27,380 nucleotides of DNA, taken from NCBI GenBank assembly GCA_029378245.1, contig JARKIF010000338.1, positions 1 to 27,380 on the forward strand. Reading direction: 5' to 3'. Numbering within the stretch: position 1 is the stretch's first letter; each line of letters begins with the position of its first letter. This document shows, in pieces, positions 8,996-18,527 of the stretch. The notes below the pieces were generated by a model, which worked only from the letters and a program-made list of their open reading frames with translations, was not told where the DNA came from and did no database searches. The DNA is from Roridomyces roridus (taxonomy: Eukaryota; Basidiomycota; Agaricomycetes; Agaricales; Mycenaceae). Both the position numbers and the translations under genes were made by a program.

Positions 8996-9565
8996 GGGTG
9001 AATCAAGGGCTTCAGGGACTCGAAAAGTGGGGTGTTTCAACAACTTGATTCTATAGTAAACTGTAGGCAGATCAATAGGTCGGCTCCACCGAGCATTGGG
9101 GTAATTCAATAACCAACTCACCAGGAAAGTGTAGGTAGATCAAGGAGTCCCAAGGCCCGGAAATCTAGGGCAGATCAATGACACGCGTGCATGAGCACGT
9201 AGGGATATCAATACCGGCGGTGCGTCGAAAGGTGGGGTGGGTCAATACGAGGGTGTGGTCGAAGGTGTGGCGGATCAACAACTCGAATTGTGGCGCTGTT
9301 GCTGGATCACAAACCTTCACTGAGCCGGATCAGGGACCGCTGGATGCTGCATCAAGCCGTCTGAAATGTGGGGAAGATCCATATAAAAAATAGGATTTTC
9401 GATACAGGGAGATCAATAAGTACTGTGCCAGCCGACAAGGGCGTTCATAATCTCATAGCAGGCGGATCAACAAGGCAAACGGGAAAACCAGGGGCAGATC
9501 AAGAGGAAATAGCGATCGAAACCGCGGGGTGGATCAACAACCCCTCCGGCCGGGGTGCATCAATA
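8996..9565 (-). repeat. Right subterminal repeat array (inverted TTGATCCACCC family)
   Basis: About 16 to 18 degenerate copies of GG(G/T)(T/C)(G/A)GATCAA occur over 570 bp. Clear examples are GGCGGATCAACAA near 9267 and 9470, GGGGTGGATCAACAA near 9527 and GGGGTGCATCAATAGC at the end. Orientation is opposite to the left array, as expected for the two ends of one element. No gene is visible within the array. Confidence 0.85.
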
Positions 9566-9592
9566 GCTACAAAAGGTAAAAACATATTTTCG
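9559..9592 (-). repeat. Right terminal inverted repeat of the transposon
   Basis: On the minus strand it reads CGAAAATATGTTTTTA followed by the same 18 bases as the left end (CCTTTTGTAGCTATTGAT). It abuts the right target-site duplication. Confidence 0.88.
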
Positions 9593-9601
9593 TTAATCTA
9601 T
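9593..9601 (+). repeat. Target-site duplication, right copy
   Basis: TTAATCTAT is identical to 2455-2463, directly outside the right end of the element. It lies 121 bp upstream of the TYR1 start codon. Confidence 0.88.
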
Positions 9602-9722
9602 CGTGTATGTATACATGTAGTCAGCGCACCCACGACGCGCCTCGATCATGTAATTGACGCGTACCGTGAGTGTTTGATAGTCGGCGTGATCGCACGCGGC
9701 ACAATTACCTCTCTCTCTCACC

Positions 9723-11384
9723 ATGAACGGACTTCAAAACGGAAACGGACATGCTCAGCCAATTCAGCCCACGATTGGGCTCATTGGAATGGGGGCCATG
9801 GGGCGAATGTACGCCAAATATCTGTCTGAAGGTGGATGGACAAAGTCCGTTCTTGACTTGCTCCGAGTCGCAAGACCTCATTTGACAGTTGCGAAGAATC
9901 CATGTCTGCGATCTCCCCAGCAAATATGAACAGCTCAAGACCGAATATGCCGGTGAGATTGAACGTATAGTCATTATCCTGTTTCCTAGATGCTGCATAG
10001 GTGTTTCTGGCGTAACGGCGCTTCCTGACGGGCACGCCGTCTCCCGCTCCTCGGATTTCATTGTTTATTCTGTCGAGGCAGAATTCATCGACCGTGTAGT
10101 GGCCCAGTACGGTCCTTGTAAGTTCCGTGGACTGTATATTACTCACCGATTCCTCACCATGAATTGCAGCCACAAAAATGAACGCCATAGTCGCTGGCCA
10201 GACGTCCGTCAAAGCTCCGGAAAAGGCTGCGTTTGAAAAATATCTTCCACAGGATGCCCACATCGTCTCCTGCCACTCTCTGCACGCTCCCAGTGTGTCG
10301 CCGGTCGGACAACCTTTGGTGAGTATCTCCACAGAAGACCCCGAAGACCGACGCCGTTATTATCAGGTCCTCATACGCCATCGAGCGTCGGCGGAAGCTC
10401 TCCGTCTTGTCGAAGACATTCTCCGATGTTTGGGCTCTCGTTACGTTTATCTGTCGTACACGGAGCATGATTCGGTCACCGCCAACACTCAAGCCGTGAC
10501 GCACGCCGCATTCCTAAGGTCTGAGGGTCCTGCATCCCGAAGTTTAGCTGACGATTTCCAGCATGGGAACTGCTTGGGCCTCCATGAAAGAGTACCCGTG
10601 GGAGCACGGTCTTTACGTTGGCGGAATAGAGACAGCCAAAGTCAACATCGCGCTCCGCATTTATTCTAATGCCTGGCACGTTTATGCAGGTCTGGCAATC
10701 CTCAATCCCACCGCAAAAACACAGATACACCAGTTTGCCGAAAGCGCGACGGATCTATTCAAACTGATGCTCGAAGGGCCTTCCGAGGGCGGCGAGCAAC
10801 GTCTACGAGAACGGGTCCTGTGGGGTTGTCGGACGGTATTCGGAGACAATAGAACCGACGGCGACGAAAGGACACCCATCCTTCTCTCAGAGGATGTCCT
10901 CGATCGTTTCAGCCTGGGACGGACGCCGGTCCTCCAGTCAATCCTTCCTTCGTCGATCACGCCACCTCCGGAGAGCCAGAGAAAGGGAAACTCGCATCTA
11001 TCCCTCCTGGCGATGGTGGACTGTTGGGCGCATCTTAATATCCAACCCTTCCACCACCTTTCACTCGCCGCCACCCCCATTTTTCGACTTTTCCTCGGGG
11101 TAGCAGAGCACTTGTTTCGTTCTCCCAAAATGCTCGACAGAGCCATTCACTCGGGCCTGTACGATACCTGGCACAGGCAGGACGATCTCGAATTCGTGGT
11201 CGCTGCCCGTGGTTGGAGCCAATGTGTCAGCTTTGGTAGCTTTGAGCTGTACCACCGACGGTTTGAAGAGACAAGAGTCTTCTTCGAAGGACGGTTTGAC
11301 GAGGCGGGTGTTCTAGGGACCGAAATGATCAAGGCGATCATGGAGAGCGAGCAGAAGCGAGAACAGGCTGCTCTTTCATCCTGA
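9723..11384 (+). CDS. TYR1: Prephenate dehydrogenase (tyrosine biosynthesis)
   Basis: Six exons (9723-9844, 9897-9952, 10001-10117, 10170-10318, 10367-10518, 10562-11384) join in frame to 472 residues, a usual length for fungal Tyr1. The enzyme oxidatively decarboxylates prephenate to 4-hydroxyphenylpyruvate in the cytosol. The N-terminal Rossmann fold shows TIGLIGMGAMGRMYAKYL, with the GxGxxG-type nucleotide loop. The family text HAVSRSSDFIVYSVEAEFID and QTSVKAPEKAAFEKYLP follows, then HIVSCHSLHAPSVSPVGQPL. The helical C-terminal domain has HDSVTANTQAVTHAAFL and YPWEHGLYVGGIETAKVNIA. Intron 1 has an unusual donor (GTCCGT) and an AAG acceptor, but the join restores the family sequence. No defect is seen. 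The transposon has replaced its distal upstream region, so its promoter may be altered. The right arm of the inverted repeat begins only about 120 bp after its stop. Confidence 0.93.
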
Positions 11385-11554
11385 TGCTCTCTGTATCTCG
11401 CAAGCTCAATGAAAATGTAGATGTAACATAGATTGGTGAAGAGTATTCGGCAGCGTATGCTGCTGCCCTCAAGGGTCGGAGAAAAAGTTCAGAACGGACG
11501 GAATGAACGACCACGACTAGACACAGATATATTGGAAGCGACACGGTAAAAGTA

Positions 11555-12319
11555 CTAAGCCCCCCAGGTCTCAGCAGCTGCGAGCGGGTTAGAAAAGCGG
11601 CGAAGATAGGAGAATGAAAGACTCACGACAACCCCCGGTGACGTCTTGCGCACAGGTGGCGGGAGTGGCACAGTCAGTGTTGTTGCTGCTGGGGAGACAC
11701 CCGCTGCCGGATCCAGCATAGGAGTTGGGGGTCGGGTCGGAGCACCTGAAGACCTCGACGTTGTAGTTGTCCTTGGTCGTCGCCCAACCGCAGCAGGTGC
11801 CACAGACGGTTGCTTGGCCGGTCCTGGGGATCGAATTAGAGGAAGAAAAAGAACTAGGGAATTGACGTACAAGCCCTGGAAGCGACCGCTTGGCGCTCCG
11901 TAACAAAAATACTGCTGAACATCTACGACACGAAAGTGAGAACACGGAAGCAGCATACAAAACGAACGTACAAGGCTGATAGCTTCCCTCGTCGCAAGGA
12001 ATCTGAGCGATGGAACCCGAGACGTTCTGGTAGTAGCCCGGTTGGGTCTTGATGCACTCGACGGAGTTGGTGTTGGGCTGGAACATCCCAATGTCGCACG
12101 GCTGCTTGGTCTTGCCGTCGGCGCAGTAGCTTCCAGCTGGACATTGAACGCAATTGGTGCCGTCAAGGTACGATCCTGGGTTGCAAGCACCGTTCTCGGA
12201 TCTGCAAGACGATGAATGAGTGCAGTCGGAAGATGTACAAGGGGAACTCACTGGGGAAGAGCGGTGGCGGTGGAGAGCAGCATGGACACCGCGACAAAGA
12301 AAGTAGATGAGAAAAGCAT
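11555..12319 (-). CDS. Secreted cysteine-rich protein A, right copy
   Basis: The mirror image of 722-1486, with the same five-exon structure. The coding bases I compared give the same 189-residue protein: signal peptide, CNPGSYLDGTNCVQCPAGSY repeat region, CGTCCGWATT motif, tail CPAETWGA. Differences are synonymous or intronic, for example GGA for GGC in the Tyr-Gly-Ala stretch. The last intron has the standard donor GTGAGT here. If that intron is retained, translation adds a short tail beginning ESFILL rather than stopping. It is transcribed away from gene B and towards TYR1; the two genes converge with about 170 bp between stop codons. Function is unknown. Confidence 0.82.
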
Positions 12320-12825
12320 CACTGAGGCAAGTAGAGACAGTAGGGGGAAAGCGAGGGTGTATGCCGGCGAGGTTTGGGCTGACAGTAGAGGGACTGCCGA
12401 GGTTTTTATACGTTGGGCGGACAGCAGAGGGAAAGCGAGGGAGTATGCTGGCGAGGTCTTTATACGTTTGGTCTATCTTGAGACATTGCGATTCGAACAA
12501 GTACGGAGAGCTTGTGGCGGCCATAGCGTCGCCAAGATGAGAGTAAAGCATCAACTTTTTTGACGTGGGCGCATCACCGACTCTTGCTCTACACGCTCAT
12601 GGTCCAAACTCGAAAATCGCCCGTGCTACGACCTCTGGAGAGCGGTTCTACTGAAAAGTTAACGTTTTCGATCGGCGCGGATAGAAAATTACATCCGCCA
12701 TCTCAAGATAGCGAAGAATGGAACGAAATGTATATAAGAAACGATGCCCCGAGGTCTTTTCCCCACTGTTCTGCGCCCCACATCTCTAGTACCACCACAC
12801 CCACTCTCTTTTACATCTATACACC
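12320..12825. promoter_or_regulatory. Shared promoter region of divergent genes A and B, right copy
   Basis: Mirror image of 216-721. TATATAAG at 12731-12738 is about 90 bp upstream of the B start. TATAAAA-type boxes for gene A lie on the minus strand at 12404-12410 and 12458-12464. Confidence 0.6.
12336..12468. repeat. Mirror copy of the TATA-bearing tandem repeats
   Basis: The reverse complement of 573-705, keeping the same three imperfect units. It lies upstream of the right copy of gene A. Confidence 0.75.
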
Positions 12826-13621
12826 ATGCGTTCTTTCTCTGTGTCTTTTGTCGCTGCTGCTCTCATGGTGTTGTCCACCGTCGAGGCCATCCCTCAGTAG
12901 GTGTTCTTCAGCGTCCCGCCAGTGGAGATACTGACCGTTGTCTGCAGAGGACCTGCCCACGGGCTGCTGGCGCGCGCACCCTGCTCCCCCGGATACTACC
13001 CCAACGTCAACGGCGGCTGCAACCTTTGCGAACCTGGTCACTACTGCCCCGACGGCCAGAGCTACTCCCAGTGCGGCACTGGTCAATACAACCCCAGTAC
13101 GTCGTTACGTCCTACGTCCTAACGCTACCCTCACCGTGATTCTGCACAGACAACGGCACGACCACCGTCTGCCCCAACTGCCCCGCCGGTTACTATCAAG
13201 ACGAGCAAGGCCAGGCGAGCTGCAAACCGGCCCCTAGAGGAGCGTACGTTCTCTGTAAGTTTCCTTTTTTTTTGTTGTGTGCGGGGATCTCACCCCACTG
13301 CTCTCCAGACCCAGGTGCTCGGGACTACCGTTTGGTCTCCGGTGGTGCTTTCCAGAGCCTGTACGTCGTCCTCGTCGCCTCGTCGTGTTCACTCTAACGC
13401 TTCTTTCCAGCCCTGGCCAGAGCAAGACCTGTTTGACGTGCTGTGGTTGGGCTGCTGTCGGCAACGGGAACACCAAGGCGACAAGATGCTCCGGCGACAA
13501 GCCTTTCGCCTACCCCGGCTCTGGCGACGGCTGCACCGACCAGCCCATCGACTGCGAGATTCCTTCGACCTGCAGCGAGGCGGCTGATGGTACTTGCCCT
13601 GCTGGCAACAGCGACCACTGA
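12826..13621 (+). CDS. Secreted cysteine-rich protein B, complete copy
   Basis: Five exons (12826-12896, 12948-13096, 13150-13254, 13309-13360, 13411-13621) join in frame to 195 residues. Residues 1-21 are a signal peptide. The mature part has repeated PGxY...CxxC...GxYC units: CSPGYYPNVNGGCNLC, EPGHYCPDGQSYSQC and CPNCPAGYYQDEQGQASC. These resemble GCC2/GCC3 or ephrin-receptor-like cysteine modules. A second part contains KTCLTCCGWAAVGNGN and ends ADGTCPAGNSDH. The exon layout parallels that of gene A, including the short 52-nt fourth exon against the 52-nt third exon in A. The two therefore arose by an older duplication into a divergent pair. It is probably secreted. The role is unknown; cell-wall, adhesion or matrix functions are possible, but the sequence does not decide. 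Confidence 0.83.
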
Positions 13622-13754
13622 GCGTCTCAATGTACCATATCTACTTCATTTTTTATTTTGCTTGGGTTGAATGCATAATGGGTTGGGTTCGATTGAATAT
13701 TTGTGTGTGAGAAAATCAATTGACGCGCTGCTCCATCACACTCGCGCCTTGAGC

Positions 13755-15880
13755 ATGAAGTTTACAGACAAGATTCGCGCTCATGGGCCATCGAGTCCCT
13801 TCTTTTCTTTCGAGTTTTTTCCTCCCCGAACAGACCAAGTCAGCAGTCGTGTGCCATCCGATGCACACATACTGATAGCACCCCTCAGGGTTTTGAAAAC
13901 CTCATCGCTCGTATCTCTCGACTCGCGAGTCTCAACCCTCTGGCGGTCAGCATCACCTGGGGCGCCGGAGGCAGCACGAAGGACCGCAGTCTCGATCTCG
14001 CTGGTGTGACTCAGGCAGAGTATGGGCTCGATACTATTCTGCATCTAACCTGCACCAATATGGAGCAGGGCATGGTGGATGATGCTTTGAAGGTGCTTTT
14101 GCAAGAAACTCCTACTTTCCGACATCTGGACTGAGTCTTTGTGGCAAGGCTGCGAAAGCTCGTGGGGTGCAAAACATTCTTGCTCTGAGGGGAGGTATGT
14201 TCGGTCTTTCAGTCACTGTGGATGCGATACAATTTCCTCAGATCCACCGAGAGGCGAGGAGCAATGGACCCCCGTCGATTCACGATTCGCGCATGGCACG
14301 GACCTCGTGGCTTACATCCGGTCCCTACCCGAATATTCGTCCCAATTCTGCATAGGCGTTGCTGCCTATCCCGACGGTCACACGGGACAACTCCACGACG
14401 AACGGGCCGAAATAGAGTACCTCAAGGCCAAAGTCGACGCTGGCGCAGATTTTATCGTCACTCAGCTCTTTTACGACGTCGACAACTTTCTTGAGTGGAT
14501 CAAGAAGGTCCGCAAGGCAGGTATCACTGTGCCCATTATCCCGGGTATCATGCCCATCCAGACGTACTCCTCGTTCCTGCGTCTAACCAAACTGTGCGGG
14601 ACCCTGGTCCCGGAGTCTGTCATAGCGGCCCTGGAACCCATCAAACACGACGACCAGCTGGTCAAGGATTACGGCGTGCAGTTGGCTGTGGCTATGATTA
14701 AACGCCTAACACGCGAGGGCGGCATTTTTGGCGTGCATTTGTGTACGCTCAATCTGGAGAAGAGTGTCCAACGAGTACTCGAGGACCTTCAATGGACTGG
14801 CATTGGTTCGTCCGAGGAAGTGCCTAATAAACTCATCGAGGTACGGTTTCTATTGTATTCTCTTGCCCGCAACACCTCTCAGCCCTTGTTTCAGGAAACC
14901 CCGACGGAGAACGAACACACAGTGACGCCGTCAAATGCCACCTCGTCCGCAAAAATCGGTTTAGCCAATCTTCCAGCCGTTGAAGGGGAAGCTGGACGGG
15001 GGGAACTTAACAAAGCCGCCTCATGGGATGATTTCCCTAACGGCCGTTTCGGTGATTTCAAGAGCCCTGCGTTTGGTAGCAGCGACCAATGGGGTGGCCC
15101 AGCTATAGGGGTGCGTCGAGATTTCCCAGACTACTACGTAGATTGACAATTATAATTTAGCAGCATGCCGAGGTTATTGCCCAGTGCGGGCATCCCAAAA
15201 CTCTTGATGATTTAACGGCGATATTCCTCGATTATTTGCACTCCAAGATTCTCATGACACCGTTCTCTCCTGCACCGTTGTCGCCAGAGTCGCTCATGAT
15301 ACTTCCTCATCTTGAGCGTCTCACGCGCCGTGGTTGGTGGACGGTCGGCTCGCAACCTGCTGTCGACGGTGCGAGCTCTAGCGATGAAGTCGTTGGGTGG
15401 GGCCCGCGCGCCGGGTACGTTTTCCAAAAAGGATTCGTCGAGTTTTTCTGCAAGGAGGAAGATGTAGACGCCATTGAGCGGAAGGCATTGGAACGTGGCG
15501 AAGGTTGGGTGCATTGGTTTGCAGCAAGCAAAAATGGGGAATGTCGTGGTAACGTGCCCGAAGGGGCTCGGAATGCGGTCACCTGGGGTGTGTTCCCAGG
15601 TCAAGAAATCGCGCAGACGACTATCATCGAGCGCGAATCATTTTTTTCATGGAAGGTACGAGTTACTCGTGTGCTTTCTGGCCAAGAATCAGCTCAAATC
15701 GATATGTAGGATGAGGCGTTCTCGATTTGGTCTGACTGGGCGTCCCTTTATCGGCCACAATCTGCTGAGCGGGAGTTGTTGGAGAGAGTGAGGGACGAGA
15801 GGTGGCTAGTGAGCATTGTTCACCACGACTATCGTGACCCCCAGGCGCTATGGACGTTTGTATTTGACGAAACTATGTGA
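13755..15880 (+). CDS. MET12: Methylenetetrahydrofolate reductase
   Basis: Seven exons (13755-13838, 13889-14092, 14149-14194, 14242-14840, 14895-15110, 15161-15655, 15710-15880) join in frame to 604 residues, the usual eukaryotic length. The enzyme reduces 5,10-methylene-THF to 5-methyl-THF for methionine synthesis, using FAD. The N-terminal TIM barrel shows FFSFEFFPPRTDQ, SITWGAGGSTKDRSLDLAG, HLTCTNMEQG, NILALRGDPPRGEE, CIGVAAYPDGH, DFIVTQLFYDVDNFLEW and PIIPGIMPIQTYSS. The C-terminal regulatory domain, which binds S-adenosylmethionine in eukaryotes, includes GYVFQKGFVEFFCKEEDVD, VTWGVFPGQEIAQTTIIE and WLVSIVHHDYRDP. The WGAGG and DLAG text fits the yeast Met12 type better than Met13, which is why that symbol is given; the paralogue call is less certain than the enzyme. 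No defects are seen. Confidence 0.92.
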
Positions 15881-16008
15881 TGAATGCTTTGTTTGGCGAT
15901 GTATCACCAGACCGCTACGGTCAGGCGACGGAGATCTTGATGCTGAGCTAATAGACCGGAGTCGTTCCAAAGCGTCTCCAGACATTTATTCTCCTAGTCC
16001 CAACCACC

Positions 16009-16910
<902 letters not shown>

Positions 16911-17023
16911 TGCCGTGGATACCCTCCGTTGGCTGTCGTTCGCTTTCAAGTCGTGCTAGAGGAGTGTAATCCTTATTTAATTGTTTTCTTAATATATTGC
17001 TGGAACAACAGGTTATCTTACAT

Positions 17024-18467
17024 TCATCCACGATTCATGGTATTACCCGCCCCCTTGGGATTTTCGTCGGTGAACTGCGCCCAGTTCTCATCCTTCAATC
17101 TCTTCATCTCCTCCTTCTCCATACCATCCTTCGTCCCATCCATTTCTCCGTCGAGCGCCAGTTGCTCAGACGACGTCAATGCGTTTTCAGAAGCGGGCCT
17201 GGGATGTTTGAGTGTTGAGGTAGAAATGAAAAAGGCACACATACCCGCCACCCGTAAGGATATTTCCACGCTCCTCCTCTATGCGCAGGTATTCGTCGAT
17301 AGACATGGTGGGTAGGCGGTAACCTGGCCCGAAGACCTGCGCCGCCAGACGCGCGCGGTCGGAGGAGCCTGAAGGTAAGATCGTAAACGGCCGCAGAGGC
17401 TTCCCATGCATAAGCATGATATTCAGAAACCGAGAAGGAGATCCTACCTTGCCTTCGGGATCCAATAGTGGACCTTTGCCATCAGGGCCGCCGCGTGGAG
17501 CATCCAACTTCCACATGTCGTTCTCTGCGGCTCGCTCCTTGCCACGGCGGTCTTCCTCTGGTCGTGGAGGTGTTGGTGGCCTAGGAGGCGCACTCTGCAG
17601 TAGCTGAATCTCCTGGTCGAGGCTTAGCGACTGTGCTTCTGCCTGTGCGTAACACAGGCGCAGGAGGAGGAGAAGTGTTTCACGGAGGGGATCCTCCGAG
17701 TCTGAATCCTCTTCGTCTTCGTCATCTTCTTTTGTCGGTGTCGGGAGAAGAGAGACTATGAGGTCAAAGTCCGACTCTGATTCTCCCTCTGCAGGAAGTT
17801 GACCACGGCGTTTTCGGATGGTCTATGAGAATAGGCTGTCAGTCGGAAAGGCCAAAAAAAATCAGTCCCTGACCTCTATCCTGGTCCGTAGATCCTTCTC
17901 CCGCTGATATTGCTTGATTTTCAGCTTTCGTCGACTCGCAGGGTCTTTGATCTGGGCAGGGTCTTGGGCGTGCAGCGTTCGCTCGCTCTCCGGTATGATG
18001 TCGTAGTTTTCCAGATGTGAGATGAAGGTGGAAATGTATTGCTTGAAAATATAAATGGATGAATATGGAGAGCTGTGTTGACGAGCGGACGACCGACTTT
18101 GGATTGCTTGAGGTGTTCGATGCGTTGATCTGGTCCCTCTGTTTTGACGCGTCCCTGGACCTCCCCAAGGGCATACGGCACGAGCAGATAAATCAAGTCG
18201 CGCGTTGATATGTCTTCGAGGACCTCGTTGGAGCTGAACAGCGAAAGACCGAGAATTCGCGCGCTCAAAGACTTGAGATCAGCTAAACTGGATTGAAACA
18301 GGTCCTGTGGATGGCAGGACTGAGATTCGGTCGATCGTGCAGATATATTCTGGATGGACCTGTGTGGACTGCTCGAAAGCGGACTTGCTAGTGGCCTTGG
18401 AGGCATTCTTGAGAGCACGAGAGAACAAGGTGGGGAGAGATACCGACATGCCGTCATCCGAGGTCAC
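17024..18467 (-). CDS. TAP42: TAP42/alpha4 family PP2A regulatory protein
   Basis: Several exons are separated by introns of about 45-55 nt. Exon 1 is 18467-18360. The N-terminal half is the all-helical TPR-like region that binds the phosphatase catalytic subunit, with text such as SLPTLFSRALKNA, STRDLIYLLVPYALGEVQGR and RRKLKIKQYQREKDLRTRIE. An acidic stretch (EDDEDEEDSDSED) follows. The C-terminal family signature comes next: FTILPSGSSDRARLAAQVFG, TMSIDEYLRIEEERG, and the ending FTDENPKGAGNTMNRG. Tap42 binds PP2A-type phosphatases downstream of TOR in the cytosol. All joins kept frame. An in-frame ATG at 18449 is an alternative start. It shares a 60-bp divergent promoter gap with POT1. Confidence 0.92.
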
Positions 18468-18527
18468 CTGCTGCCATCAATCGCTTGTTTACAGAACGCG
18501 TTCATCCTCAAGACGCGACTCGTCGCC

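Larger units (their letters stand above)
2464..9592. mobile_element. 7.1-kb two-gene Mutator-like (MULE) DNA transposon
   Basis: The boundaries are set by a perfect 9-bp target duplication and inverted ends that match at about 30 of 34 positions. Inside the ends, in order, lie a subterminal array of TTGATCCACCC-like motifs (about 2493-3031), a plus-strand DDE transposase (3157-6384), a convergent minus-strand gene with a SWIM-like finger (8912 to about 6485), and a second subterminal array with the motif inverted (about 8996-9565). The transposase frame is intact across 11 exons and the target duplication is perfect, so insertion looks recent and the element may be autonomous. It sits in what would otherwise be a 200 to 260 bp gap between the small gene at 1935 and TYR1. 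The MULE assignment rests on target-site length, the D-D-E arrangement and the CxxH motif after the second Asp. The wider superfamily placement is inference without an alignment. Confidence 0.87.
11503..13040. repeat. Right arm of the large inverted repeat
   Basis: This is the reverse complement of 1-1538. The true arm may extend to the right of 13040, but its partner would lie outside the window. It contains complete gene A (minus), the shared promoter and the 5' part of gene B (plus). The left boundary near 11503 falls in the 3' flank of TYR1. Confidence 0.95.

Noticed and set aside
1..13040. The 1.5-kb inverted arms as terminal repeats of one giant transposon or of a composite element
   Set aside because: The arms contain ordinary intron-bearing host-type genes and show no target duplication at their inner ends. 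Only one element with its own ends lies between them.
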